Positions 25,347 to 34,400 of a stretch of DNA of 64,000 bases are shown in pieces. The position numbers were made by a program, and so were the translations under genes. The DNA is from Limosilactobacillus viscerum (GTDB taxonomy: Bacteria; Bacillota; Bacilli; Lactobacillales; Lactobacillaceae). Under the pieces are notes generated by a model. The model was not told where the DNA came from. It worked only from the letters and a program-made list of their open reading frames with translations, and searched no databases. Location of the stretch: positions 100,676 to 164,675 of the forward strand of contig NZ_CANDNW010000002.1 of the NCBI RefSeq assembly GCF_947387525.1, given 5' to 3'. Every line of letters begins with the position of its first letter. Within the stretch, counting starts at the first letter, position 1.

Positions 25347-26848
25347 TATTTATCGTCCTCCTTTCCTTCAATGTCAGCTGAATCAAGCTTTAGGTGAATA
25401 CCATTACCACTAGTGACGAAAAAGGTGAGTACCAGGCCAATCAGTGAGAAAGCAACGGCAAACCAGAATGCAGCATGGTAGCCCATTAAGGTAGCGTCAA
25501 ACATTTGTGACTTGTATTGGAGTGGTGATTGCTTGAGTAATGCGTGAGCATGTTCGTGACTGTTCGTGACGTTAGTTAAAACTGAAATCATAATCGCAGT
25601 CCCAACTGAGGTGGCTACTTGCCGTAACGTGTTGTTAACGGCAGTACCATGTGAAATCAGGTTGAATGGCAGTGAGTTCATTCCGGCAGTCGTAACCGGC
25701 ATCATCACCATTGAAATCCCAAACATCCGAACCGCGTATAAGAAGACAATGTAGATGGTTGGTGTATCACGAGTGATGAAGGCAAAGGGAAGGGTACCGA
25801 CAGCCAGGATAAACATCCCGGTAACGGCTAACCGCTTCGCCCCGTGCCGGTCAAAGAGGTTACCGGTAATCGGACTCATGAATCCCATGAAGAGTGCCCC
25901 AAAGAGAAGGGTTAGTCCTGAATGGAAGGCGGACATTCCGTGGATGATTTGGAGGTAGAGTGGAATTACCAATTCGACCCCGACCATGGCCATCATGACG
26001 ATTGAACTAAGGATCGTTGCTAGAGTATATTCGGCACTCTTGAAAACCTTGAATTCCAGAAATGGTTCATCCAGCTTGTTTTGACGAAGAACCAAGAAGA
26101 CAACCAGGATCGCACCAATAATGATTGAAGCGACAACGACAGGTTCAGTCCAGCCCTTATCACCGACACTAGAGAAACCGTAGAGCATGCTACCAAAGCC
26201 AGCGGTTGAGAGGATAACTGAAATCCAGTCAAGGTGTGGCTTAGTATTTGGAATTACGTTTTTAACGGCAAAGAAACTGGCAATGATTACCAGGGCAGCA
26301 ATCGGCACGATCATCCCGAAAAGCCACCGCCAGCTAAAGTTATCAATGACCCACCCAGAAAGTGTTGGTCCAATTGCAGGGGCAAGACCGACAACCAGTC
26401 CGTTGATCCCCATGGCTGCACCACGTTTTTCCGGCGGGTAGATGGTCAGCATAATGTTTTGCATCAGTGGCATGTTGATCCCTACACCGACGGCTTGGAT
26501 CAGTCGACCAGTGAGGAGGACTGGAAATGAAGGGGCAAGCCAGGAAAGGATTGTTCCCACTTCAAAAATACTCATTGCCAAGATAAAGAGCATCTTGGTA
26601 TTAAAGCGGCTGCTCAAAAAGGCGCTGACTGGAATCATGATCCCATTAACCATTAAGAAACCAGTTGTTAGCCATTGAACAGTTGAAGTACTAATATTGA
26701 AGGCTTTCATCAAAGCCGGGAAAGCTGTTGACAGGATGGTCTGGTTTAAGATGGTACAAAAAGCACCGATTAAAAGTACCAGCACCATTAGCGACCGGTT
26801 ATATGGTTGGCCGTTAATATCAACAGCAGCTTGTTCACTGTCGTTCAC
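25346..26848 (-). CDS. DHA2-type (14-TM) MFS multidrug transporter
   Basis: This 500-residue major facilitator of the EmrB/QacA (LmrB-like) class carries LNQTILSTAFPALMKAF (motif D1), NGIMIPVSAFLSSRFNTK (motif A-like), LTGRLIQAVGVGINMPLMQN and GPTLSGWVIDNFSWRWLFGMIVPIA (motif C). It has 14 predicted membrane segments. It starts with GTG 26848, with GAGG eight bases upstream. It is the first gene of the operon with the DUF4811 protein and divergent from the MerR regulator. The promoter TTGACA-17-TATTAT on the minus strand lies within a large palindrome, so the MerR protein most likely controls it. Substrate unknown. Confidence 0.88.
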   Translation of the reverse strand: MNDSEQAAVDINGQPYNRSLMVLVLLIGAFCTILNQTILSTAFPALMKAFNISTSTVQWLTTGFLMVNGIMIPVSAFLSSRFNTKMLFILAMSIFEVGTILSWLAPSFPVLLTGRLIQAVGVGINMPLMQNIMLTIYPPEKRGAAMGINGLVVGLAPAIGPTLSGWVIDNFSWRWLFGMIVPIAALVIIASFFAVKNVIPNTKPHLDWISVILSTAGFGSMLYGFSSVGDKGWTEPVVVASIIIGAILVVFLVLRQNKLDEPFLEFKVFKSAEYTLATILSSIVMMAMVGVELVIPLYLQIIHGMSAFHSGLTLLFGALFMGFMSPITGNLFDRHGAKRLAVTGMFILAVGTLPFAFITRDTPTIYIVFLYAVRMFGISMVMMPVTTAGMNSLPFNLISHGTAVNNTLRQVATSVGTAIMISVLTNVTNSHEHAHALLKQSPLQYKSQMFDATLMGYHAAFWFAVAFSLIGLVLTFFVTSGNGIHLKLDSADIEGKEDDK

Positions 26849-26886
26849 GCATAAAACCTCTTTTCAAAAAATGTTAACGAGTAAAG

Positions 26887-26950
26887 ATAATAAAACTATC
26901 CGTTATCTTTGTCAAATAATTTGACAAAGATAACACAAAATTGATAAAAT
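26887..26950. promoter_or_regulatory. Divergent promoters with a 15-base-arm palindromic operator
   Basis: GTTATCTTTGTCAAA (26902-26916) and TTTGACAAAGATAAC (26920-26934) form a perfect inverted repeat around TAA. Its centre TGTCAAATAATTTGACA (26910-26926) fits TGTNAN7TNACA, the GlnR/TnrA consensus. The minus-strand promoter is TTGACA (complement of 26910-26915), 17 bases, TATTAT (complement of 26887-26892). The plus-strand promoter is TTGACA (26921-26926), 18 bases, TAAAAT (26945-26950). Both -35 boxes lie inside the palindrome, so a dimer bound here would block both directions. Confidence 0.8.
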
Positions 26951-26985
26951 ACAGGACGGAATTTGAATTTAAGTGGAGGGATTCA

Positions 26986-27432
26986 GTGTTACGAGAACAT
27001 TTTCGGCGAATGATTAAGGATAATAAGTTACGGATTAGCATGAGCGAGATGGCACGCGTCACCGGAGTCTCGACGAGTCAGTTGCGCTACTGGGAGCGTA
27101 AGGGCTACATCCATTCTCGCCAGGATGATAAAAATAAGAACCATTACTTTGGCCTACTGACTATGTTTAGTGTTTTTACTATTAAGTACTTCCTTGACCA
27201 GGGATTTACATTAACCGTTGCAGTAAAAAAGGAACGGCAGCGTAAGGCACTTGGCAGGATCTTCCGGGAGTTCTTTGCTGACCAGATTAAGGATGTTAAA
27301 CAACTTGACGACCAAAAGGGTGAAGTTGACCTGGGAACCCTGGCCGATGATCCCGGGACGGAGGTTTACGCCATCGTTGACCAGCAGGGGACGCACCTGT
27401 ACTGTCGGCCGGTGACCAAAGATGACGATTAA
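26986..27432 (+). CDS. MerR-family transcriptional regulator
   Basis: This MerR-type regulator of about 148 residues has an N-terminal winged helix (RISMSEMARVTGVSTSQLRYWERKGYI, near residues 15-42) followed by YFGLLTMFSVFTIKYFLDQGFTLTVAVKK. The C-terminal 70 residues have no obvious metal cysteines. The layout is closer to GlnR-like MerR proteins than to metal sensors. The frame is open from 26941, but that lies in the promoter; GGAGG at 26975-26979 selects GTG 26986. It is divergent from the DHA2 transporter and is the likely binder of the shared palindrome. The signal is unknown. Confidence 0.85.
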   Translation: MLREHFRRMIKDNKLRISMSEMARVTGVSTSQLRYWERKGYIHSRQDDKNKNHYFGLLTMFSVFTIKYFLDQGFTLTVAVKKERQRKALGRIFREFFADQIKDVKQLDDQKGEVDLGTLADDPGTEVYAIVDQQGTHLYCRPVTKDDD

Positions 27433-27495
27433 CAATTCACTAATTTTTGTGGTAAGGTGAAAGTAATCATATATTTGGAAAGGGACGCGGTAATA

Positions 27496-27840
27496 GTGAG
27501 TGAAGGAAAGAGTTTTTCAGAATTAAATGAAGAGGCCCAGGAAACGGCACTCAAGTCTTTTATCTCCTTTTATGTAAACCAGTATAAAAAGGGGAGCCTT
27601 GAAATTCTTAGTTCAAAGGTGTCAAATGAAGTTCTTAGTTCAATTAATGAAATCTTGAACCAGAACAACTTCATGGGGCCAGCGGAATTAGCTGCTGAAA
27701 GTCTTCGTTTATCTAAGCCATACTATAAAGAAATTCTGACGAAGCTTACCAGCCTTAAATTTACCGACGATGGTGAACCAGTAGAAGCGTGGGAAAATTC
27801 CTGGGAAGACCAAGAAGAAGCTTTACCAACTGAAGACTAA
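27496..27840 (+). CDS. Hypothetical acidic protein
   Basis: I do not recognise a family. From GTG 27496 the product has 114 residues, is hydrophilic and acidic, and begins MSEGKSFSELNEEAQETALKS. It has predicted helical stretches (FISFYVNQYKKGSLEILSSKVSNEVLSSINEIL) and an acidic tail with Trp (AWENSWEDQEEA). It has no signal peptide or membrane segment. The frame extends upstream to 27457, but no ribosome binding site suits GTG 27457; AAAGGGA at 27478-27484 lies about 11 bases before GTG 27496. It is a single gene between the MerR regulator and a terminator. Confidence 0.65.
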   Translation: MSEGKSFSELNEEAQETALKSFISFYVNQYKKGSLEILSSKVSNEVLSSINEILNQNNFMGPAELAAESLRLSKPYYKEILTKLTSLKFTDDGEPVEAWENSWEDQEEALPTED

Positions 27841-27916
27841 TAGATTTGTGGAAAAGATCTTTGGGGTCTAAGATGGTTAACCGAAGTTCGTTTCCTGTAA
27901 TTACTGCATAATATTA

Positions 27917-27966
27917 AAAGGCGACCGGGAAGAAGAAAATTTTCCCCAGTCGCTTTAGCTTTTTTA
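27917..27966 (+). terminator. Terminator after the hypothetical gene
   Basis: GCGAC (27922-27926) pairs with GTCGC (27950-27954) and an inner GGGAA (27928-27932) pairs with TTCCC, with flanking AAAA/TTT and a later T run ending at 27966. Confidence 0.7.
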
Positions 27967-28123
27967 AAGTAGGTACTTGGAACCCGTTAGTTATTTCTTG
28001 TCATTTACTTTCTATCATAATTAATTGCTGGTTCAGTGTAGAATAGCAGGTTAAATGCTAGTAAAATAACAACCGTAAAGTTTTATTGATTATTTTTTTG
28101 GAGTTATACCAAGGGGGAGAAAC

Positions 28124-30886
28124 ATGGAAGAGAAAAAACACTTTAAGCTTTTTAAAGCTGGCAAAAAGTGGTGCACGATGGCAATTGCAACAGTTGCAGT
28201 TGCCGCAGGTTTAACCGCCATTTCAACTAGCGCTTCTGCTGATACTACCACGACGACAGGTAGTGCAGACCAGACAACGCAGGTTACTAATAACCAGCAA
28301 ACCACTTCTTCAACGACAACTGGTGATCAACAAGCTACCCAACCGCAAGTAGATTATCAGACACCGGTGAATGCTGGTAACCTGGATAGTGCAAGCGTTA
28401 CTAGCGAAGGCAACGTTGAATTTTCCGGCTGGCATGCAACTAACCAGTACCGGGAAGGGATGCACCATTTTGCCATTGTATTAGATGGTAATGGTCACGA
28501 ACTTTACCGTAATGAGGTAACTACGGTTAACCGTCCTGACGTAGAGCGGGTCTACCCTAAGGCACCAATTTCGGGTGGATTCACGGTTGATGTCCCAACT
28601 GCTAAGCTGGCTAACGCTAGTTCATTGCGGATTGTTTCCCGTTACACCAATGACCAAAATGGTAATCCAGCTGGCGGTAGTGACTTCTGGTTCCCGACTA
28701 TTACTACCAAGGCTGGTTGGCTTGATACCTTCAAGGTTGACGGTACCAAGATTGACGTCGCTGGCTGGCATGTTGATGACCAGGCTGCTTCAAAGACTGA
28801 ACACACCATTATTCTTTTCGACCGGACTAAGAACCGGGAAGTTCAACGGGTCACTGGCGTAAAGAATACCGCTAGTTCAGACTTAACGAAGAACGGCTAT
28901 GCCAATGTTGCAAACGCAGAGAATGCTCGCTTTAGTACTAGCTTTGACATCACCCCTAACATGATGGGCGATGAATTTGTCGTTATCAGCCGTTATTCCG
29001 CTCCTGGCCAGGAAAATGATCAATATTCTGATTACTGGTTTAACAATGTGTTGAAGCTGAATAACAACGGCAATGCCGGTTACCTGGACAACTTCTACCT
29101 TGACCGGGCAAAGAACCAAGTTGTTGTTAGTGGTTGGAATGCAAATGATAATTCAGTTGCTGAACCCGTTCATGAACTGATCTTATTTGACAAGACTACT
29201 AACCACGAAGTTGCTCGGCAAACACAAGCAACTACCGCTAGTCCCGATGTTGCTCGTGCATATGGAAACATCAGTAATTCTGACCAGAGTCGTTTTCAGG
29301 CTCGCTTTGCCGTTACGCCCGAAATGATCGGTCACCAATTGACGGTTATTAGTCGTTATGCTCAACAGGGCCACGATAACGATGCTGGTTATTATTCTGA
29401 CCTTTACTATGGCAACACCTTGAATCTCAGTGTTAACCAACAGGCCTTCTTGGATAACTTCTCCTTGGACCCTAATACTAAGAAGATTACCGTTGCTGGT
29501 TGGCACGCTGACGATGCCTCCGCATATATGCCAGGGCACTTCATCATTTTATTTGATAAAACTGCTAACCGGGAAGTTGCACATAAGCTTGTGCCAGTAA
29601 CGGCAAGCCCTGACGTGCAAAACGCAACCCATATTTTAAACTCGAATAAAGCACGCTTTACCACTACTTTTGACCTGACCCCTGAAATGCTTAACCACAC
29701 ATTGACAGTGGTAAGTCGTTACAGCAATTCTAATAATGAAGACTATGGTACGGCTACCTCTGACTACTGGTTTAACAACCAAATTGATTTGAATGCGCAA
29801 GACGGGTGGCTCGATAACCTGAGTCAATCAGGGAACACAATCAATGTTGCCGGTTGGCACACTGCTAATTCAACGATGGGCCTGACCCACCATGTAATCC
29901 TCCTATTTGACTACACTACTGGTCGTGAAGTAAGCCGGCATGAGGTTACGAACCAAGAAAGTGGCGACTTAGCTGCTAGTCATGGCAACTTCCTTAACTA
30001 CAACCAAGCACGCTTCAGTACGTCCTTTACGGTCGACCAAAGTATTGCTAACCACGCCTTTGGAATCCTCAGTCGTTATAGTAACCAGGCTGACGGTGAA
30101 GGCGTCTACAGTCAATACACGATGAACAACCGTTACCTGAATACTTACCAAAACCCAGGTTGGATGTACCAAATCCAATACAGCCAGATCCAGGCTAACC
30201 CACAAGAAGTTGGGCATAACCTCGGCCCTGGTTACGAAGGGGTTAAGACCTGGTTTGTTAAGAGTAAATTAGGTGATGCTAACATCCATAACCAATACAC
30301 GACTGGTGATGCCTATGCCATTATGAACATTCAACGGCAACATGGCCTGCCAGCTACTGGTTGGGTTGACCTGCCAACGTGGCGGGCACTTGGCTACTCT
30401 GATGACCTGTGGTACGGAATTGATAGTTACGTTTCACCAACGCTGACTAACCCAGGTGCTACCCGTCAACAACGGATTGATGCAATGATTAACACCGCTT
30501 ACCAGTACATGGGCAAGCCATGGTGGGCTGGTTGTTCATCAGCGCCAGCATGGGGTGTTGACTGTTCTGGGTTAGTAATGCAAGCACTGTATGGTGCCGG
30601 TATTAACCCAACGACGGTTAGTTCTACCCACCATGGTTATCCAGGCAATGAATGGAACTCACGGAACCTCTTTGTTGACCCACACTTCCAAAATATCGGT
30701 TGGAATGATCGTCAACGTGGGGACCTTGTCTTCTACTACCAACCAGGTACCCGGATTATTTGGCACGTTGCCATCTTGCTTGATCCAAATACGGTTATCG
30801 AAAGTTGGCCACCATGTGTTATGGTTCAACCAATTGTTAACGGCCAACGGAATGTTGTTGCCGGTATTCGGCGGGTATTTGCTTAA
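28124..30886 (+). CDS. Secreted repeat-containing NlpC/P60 peptidoglycan hydrolase
   Basis: This 920-residue secreted protein starts with a KxYKxGKxW-type signal peptide (HFKLFKAGKKWCTMAIATVAV, cleavage near ASA-D at residue 40) and a Thr/Gln-rich linker (residues 40-80). Five tandem domains of about 100-115 residues follow (residues 85-690). Each has a WLDxF/FLDNF start, a GWHADD-like turn, ILFDKTxxREV, an ARFxxxF strand and a VISRYS end. Next comes a peptidoglycan-binding-like segment (MNIQRQHGLPATGWVDLPTW, near 730-770). The C-terminal NlpC/P60 domain has Cys in GVDCSGLVMQAL and His in WHVAILLDPN. It likely cleaves cell-wall peptides outside the cell; the repeats may bind wall polymers. 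No LPXTG anchor. Confidence 0.88.
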   Translation: MEEKKHFKLFKAGKKWCTMAIATVAVAAGLTAISTSASADTTTTTGSADQTTQVTNNQQTTSSTTTGDQQATQPQVDYQTPVNAGNLDSASVTSEGNVEFSGWHATNQYREGMHHFAIVLDGNGHELYRNEVTTVNRPDVERVYPKAPISGGFTVDVPTAKLANASSLRIVSRYTNDQNGNPAGGSDFWFPTITTKAGWLDTFKVDGTKIDVAGWHVDDQAASKTEHTIILFDRTKNREVQRVTGVKNTASSDLTKNGYANVANAENARFSTSFDITPNMMGDEFVVISRYSAPGQENDQYSDYWFNNVLKLNNNGNAGYLDNFYLDRAKNQVVVSGWNANDNSVAEPVHELILFDKTTNHEVARQTQATTASPDVARAYGNISNSDQSRFQARFAVTPEMIGHQLTVISRYAQQGHDNDAGYYSDLYYGNTLNLSVNQQAFLDNFSLDPNTKKITVAGWHADDASAYMPGHFIILFDKTANREVAHKLVPVTASPDVQNATHILNSNKARFTTTFDLTPEMLNHTLTVVSRYSNSNNEDYGTATSDYWFNNQIDLNAQDGWLDNLSQSGNTINVAGWHTANSTMGLTHHVILLFDYTTGREVSRHEVTNQESGDLAASHGNFLNYNQARFSTSFTVDQSIANHAFGILSRYSNQADGEGVYSQYTMNNRYLNTYQNPGWMYQIQYSQIQANPQEVGHNLGPGYEGVKTWFVKSKLGDANIHNQYTTGDAYAIMNIQRQHGLPATGWVDLPTWRALGYSDDLWYGIDSYVSPTLTNPGATRQQRIDAMINTAYQYMGKPWWAGCSSAPAWGVDCSGLVMQALYGAGINPTTVSSTHHGYPGNEWNSRNLFVDPHFQNIGWNDRQRGDLVFYYQPGTRIIWHVAILLDPNTVIESWPPCVMVQPIVNGQRNVVAGIRRVFA

Positions 30887-30895
30887 TTTAGATTT

Positions 30896-30936
30896 AAAAA
30901 GCGATTTACAGCGAGTAACTGTAAGTTGCTTTTTTA
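30896..30936 (+). terminator. Terminator after the NlpC/P60 gene
   Basis: AAAAAGCGATTTACAG (30896-30911) pairs with CTGTAAGTTGCTTTTTT (30919-30935) with wobble pairs, ending in six T. Confidence 0.85.
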
Positions 30937-31145
30937 TTTTGCAACAGTCATTTACTACCTTCCCCTTGTTAGATGTGGTAAAATAAATTTAGTTTTTACG
31001 TACGGATTTTAAATGATAGTAATTAGCTAAAAGAATACTTAATGCCGACCTTGTTACCCAAAGCGGCTCTTTTGGCTTACTTATTTTTCCGTTATGACAG
31101 TAACGTTTAATAAAAAATCTAAATCTAAAAGGAAAGAAAGGTATT

Positions 31146-32999
31146 ATGTCAAAGCTAAAGATTAAGAATAATGAAGTTGCCTTTTATGCCATGGGGGGCC
31201 TTGGCGAAATTGGTAAAAATATGTACTGTGTGCAATTCCAAGACGAAATCATCATCATTGACTGTGGGGTTCTCTTCCCGGAAGACGAACTTCTAGGTGT
31301 TGATTACGTTATTCAAAATTATGATTACTTGGTCGAAAATAAGGATAAGATCAAGGGAATCTTTATCACCCACGGTCACGAAGACCACATTGGTGGCTTG
31401 CCATTCTTCTTGCAAAAAGTTAATGTGCCAATCTACGCGGGCCCATTTGCAATGTCCTTGATTAAGGGGAAGTTGGAAGAAAAGCACCTGCTACGGAACG
31501 CTGAGCTTCACGAAATTAATGAATTTGATGAAGTTCACTTCAAGAAGTTATGGGTTAGCTTCTTCCGGACAACCCACTCGATCCCTGATACTTTAGGGGT
31601 TGCTGTCCACACACCACAAGGAACGATTATTCAAACTGGTGACTTTAAGTTTGACCTGACGCCAGTTGGTGGCTTACCGGGTCCAAACCTTCAGCAGATG
31701 GCTAAGCTAGGTGATGAGGGCGTCCTCCTCCTCACTTCCGATAGTACGAACGCTGAACGGCCACAATTTACCAAGTCCGAACGGTGGGTTGATATTCACA
31801 TTCGGCGGATCTTTGAACGGATTAAGGGACGGATTATCTTCGCTTCCTTTGCCTCAAATGTATATCGTCTGCGTGAAGCTTCTGACGCGGCAATTGCCCA
31901 AGGACGCAAGATCGCGGTCTTTGGCCGAAGCATGGAAAATGCCATTGCAGCGGGGCAGGAGCTCGGCTACCTTAATATTCCGGAAGATTCCCTAATTGAC
32001 CAAAATGAAATTAACAATTACCCACCAGAGAAGGTACTGATTATGTGTACTGGTTCCCAGGGTGAACCAATGGCAGCGTTGAGCCGGATTGCTAACGGTA
32101 CCCACCGGCAAATCAGCATTCAACCTGGCGACACGGTGGTCTTCTCGAGTAACCCAATTCCGGGTAATACAACCAGTGTTAACGCCTTGATTAACAAGTT
32201 GGAAGAAGATGGGGCCAACGTTATTCATGGTTACGTCAACAACATCCACACGTCCGGTCACGGTGGCCAGATTGATGAAGAATTTATGCTCCGCCTGATG
32301 AAGCCAAAGTTCTTTGCACCAGTCCACGGTGAATACCGGATGCAAAAGATCCACACTAAGTTAGCTGAAATGACCGGTGTGCCACGGGAGAATAGCTTCA
32401 TTCTGGCAAATGGTGACGTGCTTGCTTTGACAAAGGACTCTTGCCGGCTGGCTGACCACATTGATAGTGTTAGCGACGTCTACATTGACGGTCGTGATGC
32501 CGGTGATACAGTTGGTAACCCTGAAATTCGTGAACGGCGCCTCCTTTCTGAAGAAGGGGTAGTTACGGCAATCGCGGTTGTTGACCTGAAAGATTACCAA
32601 ATTGTGGCCGGGCCGGATATCGTTTCACGTGGTTTTGTTTACATGCATGAATCACAAGAATTAATCAAGGCTGCTAACCACGAAGTCTTCTGGGCAATCT
32701 TGAATACCTTTAAGAACCATAAGCATGTTGACCAGCGGGCTTTGAATCGGACAATTGTTAGCCGTTTGCAAAAGCTGCTTTTTGAACGGACTGGTCGGCG
32801 CCCAGTAATTATCCCAATGATTACCATCCTAAACGGTAATAATCGGGCTGAAAATCACCATTACCGGCACCCTAACCATAATAACCACCGTAAAAACAAT
32901 AATGAGAAACACGGTCAAGCACAAAACAACAAGAAGAAAGAACATTCAGCCAACCACCCAAAGAAGGAAAGTAAGAAGGCTGAACCGGTTAAAGAATAA
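31146..32999 (+). CDS. rnjA: Ribonuclease J (RNase J1-like) with His/Asn/Lys-rich tail
   Basis: This 617-residue metallo-beta-lactamase/beta-CASP ribonuclease has 5'-3' exo- and endonuclease activity in mRNA decay and RNA maturation. It shows the zinc motif THGHEDHIGGLP near residue 75, GDFKFDLTP, beta-CASP segments (SFASNVYRLREASDAA, MCTGSQGEPMAALSRIANG) and VHGEYRMQ near residue 395. The intact HxHxDH motif points to a J1-type active enzyme rather than J2. The last 55 residues form a low-complexity tail rich in His, Asn and Lys, absent from the basic fold and probably disordered. A 259-base gap upstream holds the terminator of the previous gene and presumably the promoter. Confidence 0.9.
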   Translation: MSKLKIKNNEVAFYAMGGLGEIGKNMYCVQFQDEIIIIDCGVLFPEDELLGVDYVIQNYDYLVENKDKIKGIFITHGHEDHIGGLPFFLQKVNVPIYAGPFAMSLIKGKLEEKHLLRNAELHEINEFDEVHFKKLWVSFFRTTHSIPDTLGVAVHTPQGTIIQTGDFKFDLTPVGGLPGPNLQQMAKLGDEGVLLLTSDSTNAERPQFTKSERWVDIHIRRIFERIKGRIIFASFASNVYRLREASDAAIAQGRKIAVFGRSMENAIAAGQELGYLNIPEDSLIDQNEINNYPPEKVLIMCTGSQGEPMAALSRIANGTHRQISIQPGDTVVFSSNPIPGNTTSVNALINKLEEDGANVIHGYVNNIHTSGHGGQIDEEFMLRLMKPKFFAPVHGEYRMQKIHTKLAEMTGVPRENSFILANGDVLALTKDSCRLADHIDSVSDVYIDGRDAGDTVGNPEIRERRLLSEEGVVTAIAVVDLKDYQIVAGPDIVSRGFVYMHESQELIKAANHEVFWAILNTFKNHKHVDQRALNRTIVSRLQKLLFERTGRRPVIIPMITILNGNNRAENHHYRHPNHNNHRKNNNEKHGQAQNNKKKEHSANHPKKESKKAEPVKE

Positions 33000-33049
33000 T
33001 GTAAATGAAGCTTAGGGAAAACCTTTACTAACCCTAGCTCAACTAACAT

Positions 33050-33101
33050 AAAAAGGGAGCACTGCAGGAATCGTCATTGAATTCTGTCGTGCTCCTTTTT
33101 T
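33050..33101 (+). terminator. Terminator after rnjA
   Basis: AAAAAGGGAGCAC (33050-33062) pairs with GTGCTCCTTTTTT (33089-33101), with further pairing of GGAAT and ATTC inside. Confidence 0.9.
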
Positions 33102-33197
33102 ATATCCGTAATTTTTTCTTAAAACGAAGCGGAAACTCTGGTATTATCAATAATAGCAATTATTTTTCAACAAACTAGTAGAAGGGAAGGAACCTAT

Positions 33198-34388
33198 ATG
33201 ACCGGGAGAGATTATTTAAAGATCTGGTATCGGGTTCAGATTGGCGCGACCCTCCTTGTCCTTGCGGCAATGATGGTCCGTAACTTTAATATGGGACGAC
33301 AGCATGTTGTAACTGTTCTCCTTGCTCCGGTAATTATCTTAGCAATTGGTCTAACAATTGAATTGTTGCCAAAGCTGCCAGCAATTGTTCGTCGTCTTAA
33401 TGCCTGGCTCCAGGGAATTTTACAGCCACTTATTTTGGTGGTGGCCTGGGACGTTATTACCCGGGAAATTATTACTTTGCTCCGTCTACCATCACGGGGT
33501 GTGGTTTCCCTAATGATTATTTACTATGTTGTGATGTTCGCACCCTTTGCAAGTGTAATTGGTGGACAATTGCATTCCAGTATCGAGCGCTTCATCTTTG
33601 CAGTAGCGACATTTCAAGTTGTTTTTACGCCCCTCGTTGCGTTTCCAGATAACCTGATCACTAGCCGCTTGCTCTTATTAGCTCTTTCTACGGGCGCGGT
33701 TGGTGCATTGGCTTACTTTGCCTTAATTGTAACCGTAATGCGGGCGTGGAAACTATCCTGGCCCGGACTAAAGCCGCATTGGAGTGGTGATTTCAATTGG
33801 TGGATTCTGCTGGGCCTTGTGGTGATTGACTTGGCAATGACTTTTCTTAATGTTGGCGGGGTGCCTAGTTTTTCGAAGGTCAACTGGCAATTAACGCTGA
33901 CGGCATTTGAGGCGGCGGTAGCGGAGGAAACATTATTCCGCTTTGCCATTTTAGGGATCCTCTTCTATGCTTGGCGTAATTATCGGCAACGGCTCCCGTA
34001 CGCACTGGTCACGAGCAGTATCTTGTTTGGCTTAATGCACTTAACTAATGCCGCCGAGCAAGGCTGGGAGGTAACAATATACCAAGCAGTAGCCGTCATC
34101 GGAATTGGACTTTTCTTTGCGGTCGTCTATGTCTATACCGGACAGTTATGGTTAGCAATGGTAATGCACGGCCTGTTTGACTGGCTCAGCTTCTTGGCGA
34201 CCGGTACTGCTACGATGGCAAACAGCCATGTCGGGCTTACCGAATGGATTGCGGTATTAGTTGAACTGGTTATTTTCGGTTTAATCACTGCCTGGATGAT
34301 GGTTGGTCAACGCCGGAAAGTGATGGACCGTCACGTTGCACGGTTAACCGGTGCAAAGCAGCACTTTGATTTTCAGATTCAGTATTAA
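33198..34388 (+). CDS. CPBP-family (CAAX-like) intramembrane metalloprotease
   Basis: This 396-residue polytopic membrane protein has about 10 hydrophobic segments. The C-terminal half carries the CPBP/Abi motifs: EEXXXR as AVAEETLFRFAI near residue 242, FGLMHLTN near residue 275, and a late MVMHGLFDWL near residue 325. The family includes prenyl-protein proteases and bacteriocin self-immunity proteins, so the substrate is open. It starts at ATG 33198, and the proline iminopeptidase start lies 12 bases after its stop, suggesting one transcript. Confidence 0.85.
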   Translation: MTGRDYLKIWYRVQIGATLLVLAAMMVRNFNMGRQHVVTVLLAPVIILAIGLTIELLPKLPAIVRRLNAWLQGILQPLILVVAWDVITREIITLLRLPSRGVVSLMIIYYVVMFAPFASVIGGQLHSSIERFIFAVATFQVVFTPLVAFPDNLITSRLLLLALSTGAVGALAYFALIVTVMRAWKLSWPGLKPHWSGDFNWWILLGLVVIDLAMTFLNVGGVPSFSKVNWQLTLTAFEAAVAEETLFRFAILGILFYAWRNYRQRLPYALVTSSILFGLMHLTNAAEQGWEVTIYQAVAVIGIGLFFAVVYVYTGQLWLAMVMHGLFDWLSFLATGTATMANSHVGLTEWIAVLVELVIFGLITAWMMVGQRRKVMDRHVARLTGAKQHFDFQIQY

Positions 34389-34400
34389 GGAGTGTTAACA

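Noticed and set aside
26941-26985. Upstream extension of the MerR protein to TTG 26941
   Set aside because: That TTG lies within the -10 region of its own promoter; GTG 26986 has the ribosome binding site.
28883-30217. Minus-strand frames across the NlpC/P60 repeats
   Set aside because: They recur in step with the repeats and reflect codon bias of the sense gene.
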